A stretch of DNA of 64,000 nucleotides, from NCBI GenBank assembly GCA_900539845.1, contig UQDP01000011.1, forward strand, positions 18,665 through 82,664, given 5' to 3'. Of the stretch, positions 1-5,749 are shown piece after piece. Position 1 is the stretch's first letter. The number at the start of each line of letters is the position of its first letter. Both the position numbers and the translations under genes were made by a program. Origin of the DNA: an uncultured Oscillospiraceae bacterium. Its GTDB lineage: Bacteria > Bacillota > Clostridia > Oscillospirales > Acutalibacteraceae. The notes beneath the pieces were generated by a model. That model was not told where the DNA came from. It saw nothing but the letters and a program-made list of their open reading frames with translations, and ran no database searches.

Positions 1-20
1 TCATTTTCTTCAATATATGG

Positions 21-37
21 ACCTTGAAAACTGAATA
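21..37 (+). repeat. short direct repeat, copy 1 (with 555-571)
   Basis: The 17-mer ACCTTGAAAACTGAATA at 21-37 recurs at 555-571 with one change (T to A). The two copies bracket the non-coding stretch and the small TnpW-like gene. Similar strings are common upstream of recombinase genes in Clostridia elements and near rRNA operons; the role is not known. Confidence 0.5.
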
Positions 38-59
38 CAAGATACAGCAGTTACATTGC

Positions 60-225
60 TCAGTTATCCGAGCTGTCTCAGGTAAAAGACAAGGGCGAAG
101 ACGAGCTGCGTGACAATGATACTTCCGCAAAGCGGGCCGCGCGAAGGGGCCGGTGAGATTCCGATGAGGGCCAATACCATGGTCGGCTGTTGTATACCCA
201 AGCATCAGGGGTGTCGTGGACAAAT
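60..225 (+). ncRNA. candidate structured RNA in the element end
   Basis: This stretch is much more GC-rich than its flanks and has no convincing ORF. Hairpins can be drawn: CCGC-AAA-GCGG at 125-135, and GCC...ACC-AT-GGT...GGC between 170 and 190. Such islands in otherwise AT-rich mobile DNA often mark structured RNA. It lacks a recognisable group II intron domain V and matches no riboswitch class I can name. The strand is assumed from the neighbouring genes. Confidence 0.3.
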
Positions 226-268
226 ATGATGATAAAAACTCAAGTTATTATACGCAAAACACAATAAC

Positions 269-302
269 AGAGCAACGCTGTTATTGCCAACGGCGTTGCT
301 CT
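269..302 (+). promoter_or_regulatory. strong hairpin in the leader of the small TnpW-like gene
   Basis: AGAGCAACGC at 269-278 pairs perfectly with GCGTTGCTCT at 293-302. No U-run follows, so it is not a normal terminator. It ends about 10 nt before the ribosome binding site (AGGAG near 311) of the gene starting at 323 and may set mRNA stability or translation. Confidence 0.4.
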
Positions 303-322
303 TACTATACAGGAGTAACACG

Positions 323-490
323 ATGATAAATGCCAACAATCATCAGTATGAAACAAGAGAATTTGCGGGATGCAATATCAAGTTGTTTTTTACTGAATCA
401 GAAAACAAAGAAGTAAAAAGTTATGTACTTAACAATTTACTTGACGCCTTTGAAAAGAGAAACAATATTTGTGGTGACTACACTATTTAA
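323..490 (+). CDS. small TnpW-like mobile-element protein
   Basis: A 55-residue protein. The start at 323 is chosen because AGGAG lies just upstream and the longer upstream frame has no ribosome binding site. Its central pattern (GCNIKLFFTES... followed by a leucine-rich stretch) resembles the TnpW-type small proteins encoded near recombinases in Clostridia transposons; this is from memory and the match is loose. It sits about 130 bp ahead of the serine recombinase and could be an accessory or directionality factor. No catalytic motif is visible. Confidence 0.5.
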   Translation: MINANNHQYETREFAGCNIKLFFTESENKEVKSYVLNNLLDAFEKRNNICGDYTI

Positions 491-618
491 TAAACGTATG
501 CTGGACGCAGGAACTTGTTTCATATATAATAGTATATAGATCAACGATCCCTGTACCTTGAAAACAGAATAGTGCGGTCCCACATTACTATAACAACAGA
601 GAATGTGAGGACGATAAT

Positions 619-2223
619 ATGAAACGAGTTTATTGCTTATACAGAGTATCTACCAAAGGTCAGGTCGACAAGGATGATATCCCGATGCAGAAAACAGCCT
701 GTCATGAATTTGCCGAACGGCAGGACGGATGGGTGATCGTAAAGGAGTTTTACGAAAAAGGCGTATCAGGATATAAAGTATCGGCTGAAGACAGAGATGC
801 CATTCAGGACATAAAGACAGCAGCCGAGCGAAAAGAATTCGATATCCTGCTTGTCTTTATGTTTGACAGACTTGGCAGACGGCAGAATGAAACACCGTTT
901 GTTGTAGAATGGTTTAATCAGCAGGGCATTGAGGTTTGGAGTACACAGGAAGGGCAGCAGAGATTTGAAAACGAAGCTGACTATCTTATAAACTTTATGC
1001 GTTTCTGGCAGGCTAACGGTGAAAGTCGCAAAACTTCAACTCGTGTTAAAACAAGACTCAGCCAATTAACTGCAGAAGGAGTTTATACCGGTGGAAATAT
1101 ACCGCATGGCTATAAACTCGTTCCTAGTGGCACATATAACAAAAGAGGAAAAGAACTCAAGCAGATTGTTATTGATGAAGACGAGGCTGAACTTGTTAAA
1201 CTGATATTCAGTAAAACACACAAAGAAGGACTCGGCTCACACCAACTGGCTACCTTGCTAAACAATAAAGGTGTTCGTTCCCATAACGGAAGTAAGTTTC
1301 AATGCAATACGATAAACAGAATACTTAAAAATCGTATGTACTGCGGATATTTAATATCAGGCGAAACAACTTCTCCTCATCTGCCTTATCTGCAGATAAT
1401 CGATGAGCATGAGTTTAATGAAGTACAAAAAATTCTTAAACAACGCTCAAAGAAGAACGATGAAAAGCAGCAGATAGCCAAGACCACAAGAGGTCATGCA
1501 TTATTATCAGGTAATGTATATTGTGCTCATTGCGGCGGACATATGATATCAACAAGTCATGTTGAAAAATATACTTGTGCCGATGGTTCGGTAAGAGAAT
1601 CAAGAAGAACAAGATATATGTGCTTAAATCGCACTCGTTCAAAAACTTGCAGAGAGGCACAGTCAGTGTATTCAGCAGAAAAGGTTGATAAAGCTGTGGA
1701 ATCGGTTATCTTGGAATATCTTGAAAAAATCAAGCAAACACCAAAATCAATTGCTGTTGAAAAGCGATACCAAGCCGAGCTTCAAGCAATGAGAAAAAAG
1801 CTCAATGAGTTAAAAAAGGATAATGAAACCTTAAAGAAACAACTCATTGAACTGTCAGGAGAAATTGCTAACGCACTAATGGGCAACAGCAAATTCACTC
1901 CCGATATGTTATCAGACGCAATTGAAGCCACAAAGAAAAAGATTTCCGACAATTCAGAGCAGATATCTGACTATGAACTTAAAGTAGGAAATCAGCAAAC
2001 AGCAATAGATAACCTTGATTATTACTATGACAACTTTAGAAGTTGGGCAGACGAATATCAATACGCAACAAGAGAACAGAAAAAGATGATAGCTTGTAAA
2101 CTTATTAAAGAAGTTCGTATCGGTAAGGATTATAACATTGACATAGTCTTTGATATGAACTACAGGCAATTCCTTGACTGCGAAGAAAGCAATATACCGT
2201 CTGAGCTTAAAATAGCAAGTTAA
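619..2223 (+). CDS. large serine recombinase (site-specific integrase)
   Basis: 534 residues, usual for a large serine recombinase. The N-terminal resolvase domain opens with VYCLYRVSTKGQ, whose Ser is the expected nucleophile, and has FMFDRLGRR around residue 80 with the conserved catalytic Arg residues. A recombinase domain covers about residues 160-290 and a zinc-ribbon about 300-360 (CAHCGG, then paired Cys). A coiled coil runs from about 375 to 480. It should integrate and excise the element by strand exchange through a Ser-DNA link. It ends 64 bp from the tRNA-Asn junction, so that tRNA is its likely target. An AGGACGA-like site precedes the ATG. Confidence 0.93.
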   Translation: MKRVYCLYRVSTKGQVDKDDIPMQKTACHEFAERQDGWVIVKEFYEKGVSGYKVSAEDRDAIQDIKTAAERKEFDILLVFMFDRLGRRQNETPFVVEWFNQQGIEVWSTQEGQQRFENEADYLINFMRFWQANGESRKTSTRVKTRLSQLTAEGVYTGGNIPHGYKLVPSGTYNKRGKELKQIVIDEDEAELVKLIFSKTHKEGLGSHQLATLLNNKGVRSHNGSKFQCNTINRILKNRMYCGYLISGETTSPHLPYLQIIDEHEFNEVQKILKQRSKKNDEKQQIAKTTRGHALLSGNVYCAHCGGHMISTSHVEKYTCADGSVRESRRTRYMCLNRTRSKTCREAQSVYSAEKVDKAVESVILEYLEKIKQTPKSIAVEKRYQAELQAMRKKLNELKKDNETLKKQLIELSGEIANALMGNSKFTPDMLSDAIEATKKKISDNSEQISDYELKVGNQQTAIDNLDYYYDNFRSWADEYQYATREQKKMIACKLIKEVRIGKDYNIDIVFDMNYRQFLDCEESNIPSELKIAS

Positions 2224-2286
2224 TTGCTTATTATATATACATATTATATATATTAATCATTTTCTGGTGTTTACTTCGACACTAAC

Positions 2287-2343
2287 GAGAGCATGCGGCT
2301 GTTAACCGCAGGGTCGTTGGTTCGAGTCCAACTTGGGGAGCCA
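2287..2343 (+). tRNA. 3' fragment of tRNA-Asn (anticodon GTT), attachment-site junction
   Basis: Seen: anticodon arm TGCGG-CTGTTAA-CCGCA (anticodon GTT at 2301-2303), T arm GTTGG-TTCGAGT-CCAAC, the 3' acceptor strand TTGGGGA, then GCCA. The 5' acceptor strand and most of the D arm are missing: left of about 2287 the sequence is element DNA. The fragment is therefore not a working tRNA by itself; it is the old 3' end left by integration. An intact copy is expected at the other end of the element, outside the window. Confidence 0.85.
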
Positions 2344-2347
2344 AAAG

Positions 2348-2377
2348 AAAGGAACCGTAAAACGGTTCCTTTTTTCT
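2348..2377 (+). terminator. rho-independent terminator after the tRNA-Asn fragment
   Basis: GGAACCG-TAAAA-CGGTTCC followed by a run of T. It probably terminated the original tRNA-Asn transcript. Confidence 0.85.
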
Positions 2378-2469
2378 TTGTGTTTTAGGAGCGTTAGTGA
2401 GGGAAACAGCCCCGCCCCTGCGTGATATTGCTTTCCAGAACAAAATAATGCTATCAAGTCACAACTTAC

Positions 2470-2524
2470 CAACAAATTTCGCGGAAACGGGCGGAGTACA
2501 GCGGGGGTCACTCCCCGCTGTATG
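2470..2524. repeat. 55-bp hairpin repeat, copy 1
   Basis: Begins CAACAAATTTCGC and holds the stem CAGCGGGG/CCCCGCTG. Homologous 55-bp copies lie at 3842-3896 and 4511-4565. On the minus strand this copy lies just beyond the 3' end of the gene at 2562-3731. I see no coherent toxin remnant beyond it, unlike the other two copies. Confidence 0.8.
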
Positions 2525-2561
2525 TGATATTGATTTTGATTTGTTGAGGTAGAAAAATTAC

Positions 2562-3731
2562 TTAGGTTTCTATATATTTTATAGAATTTTTTTTACACCA
2601 TTGTATGAGAATACGGCTTAAATATTTTTTTCTAAAATCAAAATAGTCTTTCAAATCTTGAGAGGAAGCCGATATTTTATTTTTTTGCATTGAATTTGAA
2701 TGATTGAAAAATGCTTCTTGAATTCTTTTTTCACTGCAATAGGGCATCTCCAAGAATTCTTCACTCTCTTTGATTGAATTTTTACTATTGCTGTAAATAT
2801 AAATTTTTTTACTGAAAACAATATCTTTTTCTGTACAGAAATTTATTGCTTCGGAAACAAATATTCCGTCAGTGGGAACATATAGGTTGTTATCGTTGGT
2901 TTCCTGTTCAAGAATATAGTGTTCCGGCTTAGATATTTCACTGTCTAAAGCAATACCTGTTTCTTTGCTCCACTTTTCAGCGATGGGTTTTAATAAATTT
3001 AAGCAATAGTATTTATAGCTCAAACAATCACTGACCCGGATTGTTCTATTTTTTTGGAGAAAACGTATTTCATATTCTGCCTCTTTTCGTTTTTCTGTGT
3101 CGTTTTGAAAACAAGCTAAATATGAGTCGATTTTTCTGCTGTTTATTTTCGTTAAAAAATCATATAACAAATCATCCGATGAGATATGCAGCAGCGGAAA
3201 ATACCTGTTTGTGTCCACTCCTTTGTCTGTATTTGCTTCGTCAACGATTGCTTTTGTCTCAGAATCATAATAATATTTTTCTGAGTAAAGCAACTGATTT
3301 GGCAACGAATAATATAGCAGAGTATGAATTTGCAATTCAGGTAGTTTGATTACTGTAAAGTCGGAGCATTTTGAAGTGAAATAAAATAGTTCGTTCTTTT
3401 CATCACTCAGAAGCAAATGGAATTCAAAACTATCATTTTCAATATAAAGTTCATCAGCCAAGCATATTTTGTCTTTCAAATCACAATTTTCAATGATATT
3501 TTGATCTTTCAGAGTGATTCTTATTGCCTGCTTATGATCAGATAACAGGATTTTAATAGATAAACGATGGCGATCATTCTTTATACTGATGATCTCGGCG
3601 TCGTGCAGTGAAATATCTCTGTATGTTTTTGGAAATTGATATTTGCTTTTTTCATAATAACGCTTGTAGTCGGTTTCTTTTTCTGAAAAGATGCAGCCGT
3701 TATTGTACCATTCTTTTGTAAAATACTTCAT
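2562..3731 (-). CDS. putative immunity-type protein of the RHS island (DUF4085-like)
   Basis: 389 residues with no signal peptide or membrane segment, so probably cytoplasmic. It starts MKYFTKEWYNNG and carries LHDAEIISI around residue 42; from memory this resembles DUF4085-type proteins, which is unverified. Its C-terminus (FDFRKKYL...IQWCKKN...IKYIE) matches the C-terminus of the protein at 3910-4293, and its HD-motif half resembles the protein at 4585-5028. On the minus strand its start lies 17 nt after a fossil toxin tip (3749-3830), the place where immunity genes stand in RHS loci. Immunity function is inferred from that position only. It is AT-rich compared with the genes to the right. 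Confidence 0.55.
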   Translation of the reverse strand: MKYFTKEWYNNGCIFSEKETDYKRYYEKSKYQFPKTYRDISLHDAEIISIKNDRHRLSIKILLSDHKQAIRITLKDQNIIENCDLKDKICLADELYIENDSFEFHLLLSDEKNELFYFTSKCSDFTVIKLPELQIHTLLYYSLPNQLLYSEKYYYDSETKAIVDEANTDKGVDTNRYFPLLHISSDDLLYDFLTKINSRKIDSYLACFQNDTEKRKEAEYEIRFLQKNRTIRVSDCLSYKYYCLNLLKPIAEKWSKETGIALDSEISKPEHYILEQETNDNNLYVPTDGIFVSEAINFCTEKDIVFSKKIYIYSNSKNSIKESEEFLEMPYCSEKRIQEAFFNHSNSMQKNKISASSQDLKDYFDFRKKYLSRILIQWCKKNSIKYIET

Positions 3732-3748
3732 ACAATTACCCCGTCACA

Positions 3749-3830
3749 TTACAGCAAATAAAAGATGTGCGCCCGGTTATTTTTACTTATATGATAATGG
3801 CAGTATTATTCCGTTTCCGTGTAAACACCA
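3749..3830 (-). pseudogene. fossil RHS toxin tip, HYH...HI type, frameshifted
   Basis: On the minus strand one frame reads HGNG, and a shifted frame then reads CHYHISKNNRAHIFYLL and a stop. The order HGN, HYH, HI matches the better-preserved tip at 4314-4505 (HGN..., HYHDANHIIHIW). The reading frame is broken between HGN and HYH, and there is no start, so this is a remnant of a C-terminal toxin domain. It is followed after 17 nt by the putative immunity gene. Confidence 0.5.
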
Positions 3831-3841
3831 TCATGCGTTTT

Positions 3842-3896
3842 CAACAAATTTCGCAGAAACGGATCGAGTACAGTGGGGAGCACTCCCCGTTGTATG
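3842..3896. repeat. 55-bp hairpin repeat, copy 2
   Basis: Same 55-bp unit as at 2470. The stem CAGTGGGG/CCCCGTTG keeps pairing by wobbles although two stem bases differ from copy 1. On the minus strand it directly precedes the fossil toxin tip at 3749-3830. Confidence 0.8.
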
Positions 3897-3909
3897 TTGC
3901 AAATGAACA

Positions 3910-4293
3910 TTAATTAAGATCGTCTATATAAGTTATTTTGTTCTTTTTGCACCATTCGATCAGTATCGGTTTTAAATAATCTTTTGCATAATCGAAATAG
4001 TGATCATAAAGTAAGTGATCATATTTTTTATTATAGTCAATAAAATATCGAAATTCGACTTCAAAATTATTGCTTTTATGCAACATCTTTTTTTCTTTAT
4101 CTAAATGATAATGATCTAGAAAAGAATCGTAGATCTCAGAGTCCCGAATATAAGGAAGAAAAACGTAATCTTTATATAAGGTTAACTTGTGTAAATCTAC
4201 TTCCGATGCTTCTACAAGTTCGTTTTTCTTTTTTAGATAGACCATTCCGGGTGAATCCATATTGGATATAAACAATTTTAATGATATACTCAT
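3910..4293 (-). CDS. putative immunity-type protein, homologous to the C-terminus of its neighbour
   Basis: 127 residues from the ATG at 4293. That start is preferred over a frame opening 75 nt upstream because it follows a fossil toxin tip by 20 nt (tip stop at 4316-4314) and has a weak GGAAC site. The C-terminus (HYFDYAKDYLKPILIEWCKK) clearly matches the C-terminus of the 389-residue protein at 2562-3731, so this is a short paralogue or a surviving half of one. There are no membrane segments. Role as immunity protein is inferred from cassette position. Function not known from sequence. Confidence 0.5.
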   Translation of the reverse strand: MSISLKLFISNMDSPGMVYLKKKNELVEASEVDLHKLTLYKDYVFLPYIRDSEIYDSFLDHYHLDKEKKMLHKSNNFEVEFRYFIDYNKKYDHLLYDHYFDYAKDYLKPILIEWCKKNKITYIDDLN

Positions 4294-4313
4294 GGCTTTG
4301 TTCCGTTTGTGAT

Positions 4314-4505
4314 TTATAATTGTGTATACTGAATTTGCTTTTCGTAATCTACTGGTCCTCCACACCAAATATGTATTATGTGATTAGCGTCATGATAATG
4401 TGCATATTGTCTGTTTCCATGAACTTCGGGTTTACTTTGTATCTAAAAAGCGGCAAGAGCTGCAAAAACGATTGTGCTTCCAATATCAATAATGCTGTTG
4501 TTCAT
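4314..4505 (-). pseudogene. fossil RHS toxin tip, HYH...HI type
   Basis: On the minus strand, from an ATG at 4505, one frame reads a hydrophobic stretch (STIVFAALAAF), a stop, then stays open as SKPEVHGNRQYAHYHDANHI, IHIWCGGPVDYE and a terminal stop at 4316-4314. The His-rich ending is what RHS-type C-terminal toxins often look like. It is cut off from any RHS core and has an in-frame stop, so it is a displaced remnant. The immunity-type gene at 4293 follows 20 nt later and the 55-bp repeat precedes it. Confidence 0.55.
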
Positions 4506-4510
4506 GTTTT

Positions 4511-4565
4511 CAACAAATTTCGCGGAGACGGGCGGAGGGCAGCGGGAGTAGTACCTGCTGTATTC
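4511..4565. repeat. 55-bp hairpin repeat, copy 3
   Basis: Same unit as at 2470 and 3842; stem CAGCGGG/CCTGCTG. On the minus strand it lies immediately before the toxin-tip fossil at 4314-4505 and just after the 3' end of the gene at 4585-5028. Confidence 0.75.
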
Positions 4566-4584
4566 TTTAATTCAAAGACTGTCT

Positions 4585-5028
4585 TTATTCTATTGAGATT
4601 TTCTGAAATTCAATATAATAATTTGAACCTGATGGACAACAGACTTCATGCGAAAAACGTTTATCACTGATTTTGTAAAACTCATCGATTCCGTATTCAT
4701 CGTGCCGAACATCCTGAAAATGATTTTCATTGAAACAGCACTTAAAAGATTGAACATTTTGATATTTTATGGTTTTGCTTTGTTTGGTGTAATCGTCATA
4801 CAGCGTAACGAAAACAGTATTTCGTTTTCCGTCATAACACTGTTTAACACATTGCAAAATCCAGTCGTGGAACCCTGTGAATTTAAAATACTCGGTAATG
4901 AATTTTTTTGAAAAAGTATCTCGTATTTCTTTATCAAAATACTCATTATATTTTTCTGTTTCTTTTTCACAAAGATTTACAGACATTTCGTCATTGCCCA
5001 GATAATGTTCTATTTTTATGAATCTCAT
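4585..5028 (-). CDS. putative immunity-type protein with an HD motif
   Basis: 147 residues, probably cytoplasmic. GGAAGG stands 6 nt before the ATG. It has FHDWILQCVKQC around residue 53 and a beta-rich pattern after it that parallels LHDAEIISIK in the 389-residue protein at 2562-3731, so it may correspond to the N-terminal domain of that family. It lies in the RHS island between the 55-bp repeat and RHS-like scraps at 5029-5201. Immunity role is inferred from context. Confidence 0.5.
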   Translation of the reverse strand: MRFIKIEHYLGNDEMSVNLCEKETEKYNEYFDKEIRDTFSKKFITEYFKFTGFHDWILQCVKQCYDGKRNTVFVTLYDDYTKQSKTIKYQNVQSFKCCFNENHFQDVRHDEYGIDEFYKISDKRFSHEVCCPSGSNYYIEFQKISIE

Positions 5029-5201
5029 ATTTTACCTTCCTTACAGCATTTCCTTAAATTTACGGTGCGGTTGCAAAAGGAATTAAAACGGCAGCAAAAA
5101 CTATTTTCCAATGCCCCTTATTGCGCTCCGATTGCGGTGAACTCAATCGCATCATTTTCGTCCGTTTCATCTTATATGTGCTGTTTTATGGGATTGAACA
5201 A
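5029..5201 (-). pseudogene. scraps of RHS coding sequence
   Basis: On the minus strand near 5120-5185 the DNA encodes TDENDAIEFTAIGAQ and a stop, preceded by a frameshifted STYKM. The RHS core at 5746-7794 encodes STYTMETDENDVLV at about 6725-6765, and the DNA is visibly similar there. Further on, GHWKIVFAAVLIPFATAP and a stop resemble the hydrophobic stretch in the fossil at 4314-4505. No intact gene is present. Confidence 0.4.
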
Positions 5202-5749
5202 TTATCGGTTTTTTCTTTTCATTATCTCATCGACAAGTCCCAAATTATCTTCAACCGCAAATGCAATTCTGTTGTTATTAACAAGCTCGATAACAATATA
5301 GCTTTGCCATTTGGATATATACATTTGAGTTTCCCAAGCCGTGAAATGACCTTTACCGCTATATATATTTATATTCTTTATTTGCCAAGTATAAAAAGTA
5401 TATTTGATTCCTCTTATGCTATGAAAGTTTCCTCTGACAAAACAACCGTTTTTTATGACTATTTTGTTGTCATCAAAAATATATACACCTTTTTTGTGAA
5501 AACATAAAGTAAATTAAATATAATCCACCCAAAGAGAATGATTAATATACAAGCGATAAATCCGTGTTTGAATTGAATCGTTTCATATAAAATTTTATCT
5601 ATCAGTAATGCTATTACTAAATAAAACGGCAAAATACGCCTGGTTATAGTTATTGCGTTCGCACTTGCAGCAAGAAAGAGGTTGATTATTTTATTTCCAA
5701 TGGTTGGGTATGAATATTTATAGAAAATCACTTTATCTGTATTTTTCAT
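5202..5749 (-). pseudogene. membrane protein coupled to RHS, interrupted by a frameshift
   Basis: The first frame (5749-5459) gives 96 residues with hydrophobic segments near 40-55 and 65-90, and its ATG overlaps the RHS stop as ATGA. It stops just after VYIF at a run of five T (minus strand, 5479-5475). One base away another frame continues as DDNKIVIKNG... for about 90 residues to a stop at 5202, without a start codon. Together they would make a protein of about 185 residues: two membrane segments plus a beta-rich soluble domain, perhaps PH-like as in YcxB-type proteins (a guess). One T inserted or two deleted joins the frames. Coupling suggests a membrane immunity protein. Pseudogene is likelier than programmed frameshifting. 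Confidence 0.6.

Larger units (their letters stand above)
1..2286 (+). mobile_element. right end of an integrative element inserted in tRNA-Asn
   Basis: Seen: a large serine recombinase gene, a small TnpW-like gene upstream of it, and an abrupt join at about 2287 to the 3' part of a tRNA-Asn gene. Known: large serine recombinases integrate ICEs, IMEs and phages, usually from a gene at one end of the element. Inference: this is the recombinase-proximal end, and the rest, including the other attachment site, lies left of the window. Base composition (AT-rich recombinase gene) differs from the housekeeping genes further right. Relaxase or conjugation genes are not visible, so the class of element is unknown. 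Confidence 0.75.

Noticed and set aside
1..322. Group II intron at the element end
   Set aside because: No domain V-like hairpin and no reverse transcriptase; only GC content suggested it.
2302..2511. Minus-strand ORF across the tRNA-Asn fragment and the hairpin repeat
   Set aside because: Runs through tRNA, terminator and repeat; no ribosome binding site; a chance frame.
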